Of a stretch of DNA of 19,895 nt, positions 9,701 to 14,853 are shown piece after piece (position 1 is the stretch's first letter; each line of letters opens with the position of its first letter). This stretch comes from an uncultured Clostridia bacterium (lineage in GTDB: Bacteria > Bacillota > Clostridia > Christensenellales > UBA1242). Under the pieces are notes generated by a model. The model was given only the letters and a program-made list of their open reading frames with translations, was not told the origin of the DNA and did no database searches. The stretch lies in assembly GCA_944349915.1 (NCBI GenBank), contig CALVNU010000008.1, positions 1-19,895 on the forward strand, written 5' to 3'. A program made the position numbers and the translations under genes.

Positions 9701-11483
9701 TAAAATCAAACTCAAGAGAATCTGCCCCTACAATATTATAATTAATTGCCAATTTAAGTTGTGCATTATCAACAGCCTCTGCGCCATTGATACCTTTAAA
9801 TTCAACATAATTTGCAAGGTTTTTAATTTCAACCACACAATCTTCATCTGCCGTTGCCGTAAAGATTTCGGCCTCGCCCTGTCGTCGTACTTGAACTCCA
9901 CAACCTGCCGGCAAAGTCAATGTCAAACTTTCATATTCACTGTCGTTTGGTGCAACAGAAAAATAATATCGTTGCCAACCACTTGTGTCAAATTGATAGT
10001 TGTTGTAAAAAACAAAACTTCTGGTATCAAGAGTGGTATTTGAAAAATTTGCGCCACTTATGTATAAGTTTTCTGGTCTGTTTTGGATTGAAACTGGAAT
10101 GGTAAAACTTTGATTTACACTTGTATTAGCAGAATTTTCAAATCCGTCATAATAAAAATGGATTGTAAAGTTTAGTTGATTGTCTGTTTGCGACCTTGTA
10201 GAAATCTCAAAAATATAAAGACGAAGATTAGAATTGCCGTCACTTATAGTTAAAGTGTCACTTGTAACATTAAAAATATTTGATTGGTCAAACTCAAATT
10301 TGTATTTTATAAGGTTGCTTGAATCTGTTAACGCAACAAAAAGTTTTGCTCGTTTAAAATCAATTTGATAGTTTTGCTCAATAGGATGATTAACTATATA
10401 TTTAGGCACAAGAGTTATGCTTTCATCATCAAAAACATACTTATCATCGCCAACAAAAACACTGTTTCCCAGAATAAGTTGTCCATCACTTATTGTTACA
10501 TCATCCGGATTTGTAGGCAATATATCTCCATTTTCGTCAAGCACAGCATAGCCATAATTTGATATGATGGACTCTTGCAAAATATCCTTCAAAACAACAA
10601 ACTCTCTTTGAGTGTAAATTTCTGTGGTCAAATCTTCCGTTGGATAATAGGCAACAAAAGTAAATTTTTCACCTTCTAAAACAGGTGTGGCATTTTGTGG
10701 TATAACATAACTACCATCCGCATTTTGAGAAACTTCAACAAAGTCATACTTTAGATTTAAAACCCCACTGCCAAAAGACAGGTCTGTCTGCTCTGGGCCA
10801 AGTGTATATTGACTGCCATCTGGCGCAGTAAAAATAAGATAACTTACAGTGCGTGTAGCAACAGTTTGATTGATAAGTTTTACCGAAACAAATTGGTTGC
10901 GAAAAACTCGTGAAGTTGTGCCATCGGTGGCGGTATTTGTAGAAGAAACATTGTCAAGAGTCAAAGTTCTATCATTGTTTATACCATAAAAATAATAATT
11001 TAAATTTCGGTGTGTGGAGTTGCTTTCAAACACAAAGTCGCTGGCACTTACTGTTAGCGGAGAAGCAGTTGAAACAAACAAAGAGTTTGTTGCAGGGGTT
11101 ATATAATTTGAATATTTGCTTACATTAATTGAAACATCACAACTTTTTCCACCTTCAAGAGTTGTTGCGGTCATTGTTGTAATACCGGCTTCAACCGCAG
11201 TCAAAGTTACATGGACAGTGTTGTCAACTATTGATGTAATATCTGCAGTAATAATTCCTTCGGTTGAGAAATTAAGGTTAATACGATTGTCCATATCGTC
11301 AACCATATTGTTTATAGTGAAAGTGATTTCTCTTTGCTCCCCTAAATTCATAGGCACAGAACTTGTAGAAGAAGTCAAAGTTACATTGTCATAATTTTTT
11401 GGCCCACAAGCAACGAAAAAGAGGCTTGCAATCAAAACAAGCAAACCACAAATAAACAGATTTATTTTTTTGATATTTGCCAC
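726..11483 (-). CDS. Giant GLUG-repeat / Ig-like surface lipoprotein (3585 aa)
   Basis: Probably a secreted, lipid-anchored surface protein; its function is unknown. The start is GTG at 11483-11481, chosen because GGGGG (11489-11493) lies 5 nt upstream and a signal peptide follows at once: basic n-region, hydrophobic core, and a lipobox ending at Cys26 (FVAC). Residues about 30-120 resemble a bacterial Ig-like domain. Three regions rich in GLUG-type units (G-G-[LIV]-[VA]-G-x-x-x-G-x-[IV]-x-N-C/S) lie at about 1140-1490, 2475-2790 and 2980-3450. Each is introduced by a segment like F-x-I-x-[ST]-x-E-D-L followed by Y-x-L-x-x-D-I. The remainder is Ser/Thr/Asn-rich, beta-strand-like sequence. An Asp/Asn/Gly linker (about 1815-1835) is encoded by a DNA minirepeat. 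There is no LPXTG motif or C-terminal membrane helix; the protein ends LYWI, so anchoring would be by the N-terminal lipid. Adhesion or extracellular binding is a plausible inference, not shown. Confidence 0.9.
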   Translation of the reverse strand: MANIKKINLFICGLLVLIASLFFVACGPKNYDNVTLTSSTSSVPMNLGEQREITFTINNMVDDMDNRINLNFSTEGIITADITSIVDNTVHVTLTAVEAGITTMTATTLEGGKSCDVSINVSKYSNYITPATNSLFVSTASPLTVSASDFVFESNSTHRNLNYYFYGINNDRTLTLDNVSSTNTATDGTTSRVFRNQFVSVKLINQTVATRTVSYLIFTAPDGSQYTLGPEQTDLSFGSGVLNLKYDFVEVSQNADGSYVIPQNATPVLEGEKFTFVAYYPTEDLTTEIYTQREFVVLKDILQESIISNYGYAVLDENGDILPTNPDDVTISDGQLILGNSVFVGDDKYVFDDESITLVPKYIVNHPIEQNYQIDFKRAKLFVALTDSSNLIKYKFEFDQSNIFNVTSDTLTISDGNSNLRLYIFEISTRSQTDNQLNFTIHFYYDGFENSANTSVNQSFTIPVSIQNRPENLYISGANFSNTTLDTRSFVFYNNYQFDTSGWQRYYFSVAPNDSEYESLTLTLPAGCGVQVRRQGEAEIFTATADEDCVVEIKNLANYVEFKGINGAEAVDNAQLKLAINYNIVGADSLEFDFNYSIQEGSTMIAYDSLYQGYSEFAIAINGETSIDFSSVIYTDAEFNEITVQRASGNKDVVRFDIDEDVCRESRGYYYLNFSVVPIAIGRASYSISLPNGLAISVSFNVVEQLNTVMISSTNQNANMDIVSQNDNSAQIYARYNSSQTSAGRNSFDIQLASNFGETVLDQSDAILTTQLSLSSENQANSISNNYGTQFDVNINSTGTSTITLTISGYQVDNFVARRTNKTFTINITNYEYINAIGVDKQSDGQNENYPESSTARYVYLYTAPNSTQRRTAQLELNIEEPANSSAFLFQDPVTKEYVADGYLQKFVYWTIPTERFEIRIGDEIVSEMHLNHPSGNIYQIYNLGVLVATFDVQNLTLILASSVSIADPSSDLFILTANINQYQTATKAFAIHVRVLDYEEVNYISVLTPISSLEFSSIDKSHTINLRVLQSSAINKNIRISLTGDSVSYNGQTYKLFGNNNEGIDILDGGSIASITLTADDKFINLAVSNSDFFGSTTFNATLTIAAEDWYDDTGLLLDNYRSSVIQIAITFANGTESNRFTIDSVEDLQAVSQNLSAHYQITTTIDASSITQPLGKLEGSIVGSNKYASITGVKISSVILQEDAQGVQGAYGGLFTSLGEKAYIENLSFEGGFDFTNLTTTIDGVPVDEIYLGLVAGKIESGARLTNVSFNLQVSSIEVAGTNQNKKIYIGGVVGYNSGDIVQDFSSSSVAGETKQDGKLYSYTIYMHGTLDIKYTQITTYTGGIAGYSDGLIKKIDGQTFTGYTNYMAYSLINLKGNGASYLGAGVGYVSVDSQTKGILGYIDSNIVYGQSGDYVYSAGKGVVVGGEVCGDGYVGGVVGYFENKLNDGIESYNFFAGVTTRTFVRSTSTNAGYITGEISTNALMPIFYIQAIDDKRAGDDASMLVFNVDSSSVNIDLEDYNKLALGQNCNLTTFGDENGYYAEYFVSYLRRTQTQIDQNAQIVESQDGYYGEAVVISENDQTKTCLQQKFFETKGQTTDLAINGNFTVKNGEEVEVVNEMTATNSSTKAFYAFYFNAVSAQSENDSPNLSLVQENLNTYFNTQTSSGKFYPINVTGEMTLTSLNSNILDIDQTGQITIKGTGWVQISGSSILNSNDGISFYIFVTNFFNYDKSISIIYPNTSQSATALDNATISMFANDTVVLYVRPNYQQSVSIGDNILNVNANGSAILNGFAFNMATNRDISADIEITKAVDGNDNDGNDNDGNDNGENGNNEFSTSSSGQTIIITKKQSSTTTDNYSTIITPKISGTVGGVKYSAKVNKELTGVKIDYSKGALAIGTGVFDGVTISTSNSLNDRIYIRSTAEKDDEGVDYYVTFNGERITTEDEDLFTVSFGSPSPTSDTGTIKEYYIPYTISVNRDSESYKNRFNEDIYGQYVFTFVSQTNSAIYCNLTLNLENQALQSIVIDNYINQKNMTTSIGNSTLYAYPGSNGLLAVTLSPDDSDFDYLVIENADENSNNGNGVARFSLAGRLNSPGENENLFEANTILGSATSQGLVLTKDQLLELHRIKDSSGNLKYQNYTGIVYFIYNIGNSGVVENGTSRFIVNIYKDNQLKSEDISLTLRLQNFVSVSIEGKTPEVDGEYLVARGLRYKLVIDSFGFNDDNISTPKVTDGNEYASIVQENGEYYVQITSGDIGTREVKVAISVEAVRYDDERKVSADDTINLNVMQFVINSAVNDISLEDNNFGSLDIITNMSGGVVTVSIGSTRTIEVDIYDYIEYDTTNQAVINAVNGFVRSLTTQGDWKYWTNIAPGQSVPAIGAGEASYPDVFPENELVETYYFDAEFDTRNNVGVTIRPRRINEAEADLYYFTYSIRYQRYENSYAILTSSSEGYSTAAKISTKIRFEVFVSSSMETPIPIFDYEDFLDMHEGGYYILLNDITLPSSSINSGALETVEQFTPITANFASLDGNGHSIIWDGVYDFGASGQLGVFSSLSSGSIISNLNIVVRSSYDTGNATYGTIFNTTNAEHRTGLLVGVNNGIITNCKVYSPSNTIFTINCALANIKSAYFCSIAGENNGYITNCTSSINVYGSFNIAGIAGINNGTIGASAYKEGTLVSSDNQIDEGFHVAGLVNVNSTSGKIVTSYVTGGITENSLYTTSTSSYLSGPNFSAGFVYENAGEISDCYSDIYLANSGNMAGFVYVNTGSVKNSFSLSILQNNTIASAGFAMRNVSFDEEQESVGDNQENVGDNSGIGTFENCYYLSHLHTTNCPAGCQYGKNINIDLNTVSFDGVSGIDNFDVTNAENEYFDSYAYTNYISTIGVWFYTGDETISTQYIEFEPTDMHTTVSSEDDTFGTQVNTNYEIVSKSLPKGRLELSAPNIDALSIRNFSYADVDTETGNITYRYVYDMATEATRRASDGSIYNPYIIYDAQSMEIEMTEQTNSITGQNSGNYRLVSDIDYTNYEDNSNLYNTIFIGNFEGNGMEINYIVLQSNAQMEYAGLFAGLGVSSSKQGVIKNLVLTPSVVNFAGAVSVGALVGYVNHGHIYNVDVTTDNNLIVQGGNFVGGVVGRASGSYVFKNITSNVNAIANYTPVESDRQNIYTENQNASVFSYAGGLFGHLGTGSVENVEYTADQTIRANFAGLAFGGLGQGANVSVVKVTNNDSNIINAYTYGGLIAGEISGSLTESVVYNSGSRITPFSIVGQTPIAVGGIAGVLSGGNITKAVMRQSFTVTEKLSASNTYSTIQNVGGLVGMVRANASQMSYISQVVVEADITAVQNLGGAVGNVASPATIDQVAVKPETTQSALRLESNMTTSLYLGGIIGRLGDLLNRPQLVLTNSYCLSDLTIVASRANSQPQVYVGGLLGSGTQNLTINNCYTASYINARLVNMMNMWDDSQAYFNGITDREAPVSFYLQTSSNDNIQNTYYYGANGGASLSIVENFVSVMANFELSGGAISINNYGKSSYDYSGSDTSLNPIYNVIFDDDINAGIWTGSNSGGNSNSTFRTLVFENDLYWI
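5986..6040 (-). repeat. 15-bp minirepeat encoding an Asp/Asn/Gly linker
   Basis: The unit CCATCATTATCATTT (plus strand) occurs in perfect tandem at 6001-6015 and 6016-6030, with partial copies on both sides. It encodes repeated NDGND in the giant lipoprotein (about residues 1815-1835). Because 15 is a multiple of 3, unit gain or loss would change linker length without a frameshift. Confidence 0.85.
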
Positions 11484-11488
11484 TTGCG

Positions 11489-11493
11489 CCCCC
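11489..11493 (-). promoter_or_regulatory. Ribosome-binding site deciding the GTG start of the giant lipoprotein
   Basis: On the minus strand AAAAAGGGGG ends 5 nt before GTG. No ATG lies in frame near the signal peptide, so this G-run is the main support for a GTG start. Confidence 0.6.
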
Positions 11494-11509
11494 TTTTTGT
11501 TTGGTTGGT

Positions 11510-11600
11510 GTTGTAATAATTTTCATGTCTTGTTTTTCGTGTTGTGTATTTTTGTGTTGTAACTTTTCGAGTTGTAATTTTTTATGTTATATTTTTTTGT
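11510..11600 (-). repeat. 15-nt degenerate tandem repeat in the giant gene's leader
   Basis: On the plus strand units begin at 11541, 11556, 11571 and 11586, exactly 15 nt apart: GTTGTGTATTTTTGT, GTTGTAACTTTTCGA, GTTGTAATTTTTTAT and GTTATATTTTTTTGT. Further degenerate copies lie at 11510 and 11526. On the transcribed (minus) sense the leader therefore reads as repeated ACAAC separated by A-rich stretches. This gives a largely unstructured CAA/A-rich 5' region just before the ribosome-binding site. Confidence 0.7.
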
Positions 11601-11684
11601 TATATTGTCGTTTAATAATTGTAAGTATAGCAATTTTTTTGTTGTGCTCTTTGCATTATATTTGTCTTGCAATAACTATAGTTT

Positions 11685-11714
11685 ATAGATTTTATTATAA
11701 TAAATATAATCTAT
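11685..11714. promoter_or_regulatory. AT-rich inverted repeat overlapping a candidate -10 site
   Basis: ATAGATT (11685-11691) and AATCTAT (11708-11714) are exact inverted repeats around a 16-nt AT spacer that itself contains TTATTATAATAA. The right arm coincides with the candidate -10 of the giant gene, as an operator would. A purely compositional origin is possible. Confidence 0.35.
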
Positions 11715-11736
11715 TATAATTGCCGGTCTTGGTCAA
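11708..11736 (-). promoter_or_regulatory. Candidate promoter of the giant lipoprotein gene
   Basis: TTGACC (11731-11736, 5 of 6 to consensus) and TAGATT (11708-11713, 4 of 6) are separated by 17 nt on the minus strand. The predicted leader is about 215 nt and contains the 15-nt tandem repeats. Confidence 0.4.
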
Positions 11737-11847
11737 CTTAATTTATACCTTTCCATTTCTTGCAAAACCGTTGAAAAGCATTTTTAGGTACAAATTGAAT
11801 GTTTAAGGATAAAAATCTGCAAAAAAAGTAAAATTAAAAACTTTAAA

Positions 11848-14529
11848 TCAACTGCCCGGTCTTCGTTTTTCATACATTGCTTCAATTGTGTCAAGCGCTC
11901 TAATATGGACTGTTGTTCTTGCAGTTGGCGCCGTGATAACAAAAGCCTGTCCTCGTTGAGCGGTAACGATTGAGTTTTGTTCCTCTTTATTGATACCACC
12001 AGAGTTTTTGTAAAGTTCAATAAGGTCGTTAACATCACTTGGAGAAAGCGAGAATATAATTGAATACTGGCAGGCGTTGATAACGGCAGTTGATTGACGC
12101 TTGATTTCTTCCGAGCCAACAAAGTCGTTAATGTTCTGCGTGATAACAATCTGCATTCCACCATACTTACGAATACGCTTTGCCATTGCGGTCATAAAGT
12201 TTAACGCAATAGGATATTTTGGATTGATGAATGTGTGGGCTTCATCAACAGCGATAATGATTTTTCTGTTTGTTCCATGCAAGTCGTTGTAGTCTTTGTT
12301 GTTGATGATTTCATTTTCAAGATATTTAAACACCAAAAGCATCTGCGCATTTGTAAGCATATCGTTGTTTCCTGCAATAAGACTTTGGAAGTTAAAGCAA
12401 ACAAAGTTTTCGTTTGTTTCAATAGATGTTGGTCCGTTCCAAAGGTTAGAGTTTCGTCCACCCTTTGCAAATTTTCTTATATATGCTTCAACAATTCTCA
12501 AGTTTTGTGCATAGAACTCATCTTTTGCATTTTTAAGTTCTTTTTGCAATAGCGCATACAAATCGTCAAAAATCGGATAATCTTTAGGTGTCAATTTTGC
12601 AAGGTCGGTATCTTGATCAATATGCTTCTCGCTATACATTTTTAACACAAGCGAGTTGACAATTTCAAAAGCGTCCGAAGATATGCCTTCCAAAACCGTT
12701 CTAAAGAATTGTTCCAAGAATTGCAAGTGTTGATTGAAGGAGTCGTCCTTGCGTTCAACTTTAAAATAATCGGATTGAGAGCCGTCATCTTCTTCATCAT
12801 CGGCTTTATCAAGCGCCCTAATAATATGGAAAGGATTGATAATACCCTGCAAAGAAGAACCTACATCAATAAGTTTTCCTTTCAAACTTTCTGTCAATCT
12901 ATAATATTCCTTTTCTGGGTCGCAAATAAAGATTTTTGTGTTATCGGCAGCAAAGTTTGCAAGAAGCATTTTGATTGCGTAAGATTTTCCAGAACCAGAC
13001 TTTCCAATAACCATCATATTTGAGTTAACTCTTTGGTTATCTCTTTGGAAGAAATCAACAAAAACTGGATACATATTGTCGCCAATATAAATTCCATTTT
13101 CATCTTGAAGTTCACTTGAAACAAATGGGAAGACGCCCGCAAGTGTATAAGTTGGAAATCCCCTTTGTGTTTCTGGCATATTATCTCTCATTGAAATGTT
13201 TGAAGAAATAAATGCATCAATTTGTCTTGCATAAAGTTCGCTATACTTAAAACCTTCTTGTTTAAGCACTGCTTTAACATCTTTTCTTGCTGTATCTTCA
13301 CAGGTTATAAAAGTGTTTACATCATAGAGTTGTTGGTTGTTGTTCTTAAGTTGTTGAAGCAAATCGCGCAAAGTGTCAAGGTGAGTTTGCAGTTCAATTT
13401 GTGTGGAACTTTTGCCTGTTTTATACAACTTGGTTTCCATATCCATGATTGCTTTATCAATTTTGCGTTCACTTTCATATTTAGGTGCTTTTTTGAATTT
13501 CATCACAACCTTCGTTCTGTCAAGAAGGAAGAATGAAGAACCCCAAGCGTTGCCCACCTGCAATGGATACTCATTGATAACGAAAGTTCTGTAATATTTG
13601 TCATCGACACTATATTTTGCTGTTTTAAACTTGATTTTGTCTGGCGTTGCCCATTTTATATAGTCTGTATATGGCACAGTTTCAATTTCGCGCTCATCAA
13701 ATTCTCGGTTATAGTTTGCTTTAACAAATATTGCAAGTTCTTCCCCTGTCAATCTTCGAGTAGTCACAGGGACTAATGAAGTTGCCAAAGAACTTGACAT
13801 ACCATTAACGGTGTTTTCAAGAGCCTCAATATCTTTGCCCAGCACAACCAGATAGAAATAGTCTTTATAAATTTTTTCCTGTCTGTTTCTTGCTTCAATA
13901 TAACCAAGTCTTGCTTGGAAGATTGGTGCTCTTGCATCAAATTCTGCTTGTGTCATTTGTTTTTCAAACACCTGCTCAAGCAATCTGTCATATTTTCTGT
14001 TTTCATTATATGTATAATTGTCAAGCACCATGGCTTTGTTGATTTTTACAATTTCACAAACCTGGCTTTCCTCAAGTCTGCGCAACGCATTTCCAAATCC
14101 AACATCAATAACATTGTTTTGGTTGTATTCATTTAAAAGTCCAAACAAAATTGGCTTTACTTCAAGCACCTGTGCATAGTAGTCGCCAAACGATAGAAAG
14201 CGGTCTTGATAAATTCCTTCAAATGGCACAATAGCCTTTATGTTTGGTTTGTTGTTTTTTGGATATTTCTGGTAAGTTTTCTTTTGCATGGCATAGCGAA
14301 TTATATGGACATAGGTTATATATAATCTATCACTGTCGGAAATTTTAAAGAACAAAGAAACACCAAGGATTGCCCAAACAATAGCCACCCATATATGCCC
14401 ATCAAAGTTTGAAATTATAAGGACAATCAAAACGACTGCCACAATAACCGCCAAAATTAAATCGATAGCTGTAAAGCCTCGAATAAATTCAAGTTTAACT
14501 TTGGTTTTTCTAGGAATAACTCTTACCAC
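11848..14529 (-). CDS. virB4: VirB4-family secretion ATPase with fused N-terminal PrgI-like membrane segment
   Basis: An 893-aa ATPase of the VirB4/TraE (type IV secretion, HerA/FtsK-like) family, which powers assembly or substrate transfer at the membrane. Residues about 20-64 form two closely spaced hydrophobic helices, followed by an R-Y segment, resembling PrgI. PrgI is usually a separate small protein next to VirB4 in Gram-positive conjugative elements. Residues about 100-480 match the VirB4 N-terminal domain. The Walker A motif is GKSGSGKS at 509-516, and Walker B is IIIAVDEAH with D762/E763. The ITQNINDF and SLSPSDVNDL segments of the RecA-like fold follow. An acidic insert (DDEEDDG) lies between Walker A and B. 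The start is GTG; an ATG two bases earlier opens only ATG-TGG-TAA. The stop is TGA. No relaxase, coupling protein or other type IV gene is nearby, and the neighbours are chromosomal, so the partner machinery is elsewhere or this is an orphan with another role. Confidence 0.9.
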   Translation of the reverse strand: MVRVIPRKTKVKLEFIRGFTAIDLILAVIVAVVLIVLIISNFDGHIWVAIVWAILGVSLFFKISDSDRLYITYVHIIRYAMQKKTYQKYPKNNKPNIKAIVPFEGIYQDRFLSFGDYYAQVLEVKPILFGLLNEYNQNNVIDVGFGNALRRLEESQVCEIVKINKAMVLDNYTYNENRKYDRLLEQVFEKQMTQAEFDARAPIFQARLGYIEARNRQEKIYKDYFYLVVLGKDIEALENTVNGMSSSLATSLVPVTTRRLTGEELAIFVKANYNREFDEREIETVPYTDYIKWATPDKIKFKTAKYSVDDKYYRTFVINEYPLQVGNAWGSSFFLLDRTKVVMKFKKAPKYESERKIDKAIMDMETKLYKTGKSSTQIELQTHLDTLRDLLQQLKNNNQQLYDVNTFITCEDTARKDVKAVLKQEGFKYSELYARQIDAFISSNISMRDNMPETQRGFPTYTLAGVFPFVSSELQDENGIYIGDNMYPVFVDFFQRDNQRVNSNMMVIGKSGSGKSYAIKMLLANFAADNTKIFICDPEKEYYRLTESLKGKLIDVGSSLQGIINPFHIIRALDKADDEEDDGSQSDYFKVERKDDSFNQHLQFLEQFFRTVLEGISSDAFEIVNSLVLKMYSEKHIDQDTDLAKLTPKDYPIFDDLYALLQKELKNAKDEFYAQNLRIVEAYIRKFAKGGRNSNLWNGPTSIETNENFVCFNFQSLIAGNNDMLTNAQMLLVFKYLENEIINNKDYNDLHGTNRKIIIAVDEAHTFINPKYPIALNFMTAMAKRIRKYGGMQIVITQNINDFVGSEEIKRQSTAVINACQYSIIFSLSPSDVNDLIELYKNSGGINKEEQNSIVTAQRGQAFVITAPTARTTVHIRALDTIEAMYEKRRPGS

Positions 14530-14533
14530 ATTT

Positions 14534-14538
14534 ACCTC
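14534..14538 (-). promoter_or_regulatory. Ribosome-binding site deciding the GTG start of virB4
   Basis: GAGGT on the minus strand lies 4 nt before GTG (14529). The overlapping out-of-frame ATG is only 2 nt from it, too close for efficient use. The next in-frame ATG is at about residue 82, after the membrane helices, which favours GTG. Confidence 0.55.
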
Positions 14539-14546
14539 GCTATTTT

Positions 14547-14576
14547 ATTTTACTACAAATGTCGACAAAAATACAA
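14547..14576 (-). promoter_or_regulatory. Candidate virB4 promoter
   Basis: TTGTAT (14571-14576) and TAAAAT (14547-14552) lie 18 nt apart on the minus strand, 17 nt before the start codon's first upstream base. The -10 is 5 of 6 to consensus but the -35 only 3 of 6. Two terminator-like hairpins upstream make an independent promoter here likely. Confidence 0.35.
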
Positions 14577-14639
14577 ACGAATAAACAAGATTTATTCAAA
14601 AATTCCTAGAATTTTTTAATTAATTAAATATATAAAAAA

Positions 14640-14682
14640 TGCGCCAAAAAATTAAATTATAATTTATTTTTAAATTTGGCAC
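14640..14682 (-). terminator. Terminator-like inverted repeat before virB4
   Basis: Arms of nine bases, TG-x-GCCAAA and TTTGGC-x-CA on the plus strand, pair at 8 of 9 positions around a 26-nt AT-rich spacer that can pair further. On the minus strand the stem is followed by ATTTTTT. It may insulate virB4 from upstream transcription, or it may be a protein-binding site. Confidence 0.45.
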
Positions 14683-14827
14683 AACGGCATAAAAATAGAA
14701 AGATAATTAAAATTTATTAAAAATACAAAAAAAATGTAAAAAATAAAGAAAAAATAATAAAAAAATGATGAAAACAAATTAAAAATGATGAAAATAATAA
14801 AAATATTTTTTATAATATCCTTAAAAA

Positions 14828-14853
14828 GCAGTATTAAAATTTTTATTTACTGC
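14828..14853 (-). terminator. Terminator of the PRC-barrel gene overlapping its stop codon
   Basis: On the minus strand GCAGTA (14848-14853) pairs perfectly with TACTGC (14828-14833) around 14 nt, followed immediately by five T residues. The left arm of the hairpin includes the last codons of the gene and its stop. Confidence 0.55.

Larger units (their letters stand above)
11484..11847. other. Leader and promoter interval of the giant lipoprotein gene
   Basis: There is no credible gene in this stretch. It holds the 15-nt tandem array (11510-11600), an inverted repeat (11685-11714) and a candidate promoter (11708-11736). After the virB4 stop codon I find only a weak 5-bp AT stem and no convincing terminator, so read-through from virB4 into the lipoprotein gene is possible. 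Confidence 0.65.
14530..14842. other. Very AT-rich gene-free interval between PRC-barrel gene and virB4
   Basis: No coding potential is seen. The plus strand is strongly A-biased over about 14690-14815, with the 14-mer AAAAATGATGAAAA repeated at 14761-14774 and 14781-14794. Two minus-strand terminator-like hairpins (14640-14682 and 14828-14853) and a candidate virB4 promoter account for the recognisable signals. Confidence 0.65.

Noticed and set aside
3400..11483. Cell-wall sorting or C-terminal transmembrane anchor for the giant protein
   Set aside because: The C-terminus (LYWI) has no LPXTG-like motif, hydrophobic helix or basic tail. Only the N-terminal lipobox supports anchoring.
11477..11719. 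80-codon plus-strand frame across the giant gene leader (Cys/Phe-rich)
   Set aside because: The composition comes from the 15-nt GTTGT repeats read in one frame. There is no ribosome-binding site, and it overlaps the lipoprotein start.
11784..12164. 126-codon minus-strand frame overlapping the 3' end of virB4
   Set aside because: Its reading frame overlaps conserved virB4 codons, it shows no domain pattern and it lacks a ribosome-binding site.
11848..14529. virB4 as part of an integrated conjugative element
   Set aside because: No integrase, relaxase, coupling protein, attachment-site repeats or tRNA target is visible in the window. The flanks are housekeeping or sporulation genes, and the base composition looks like that of the neighbours.
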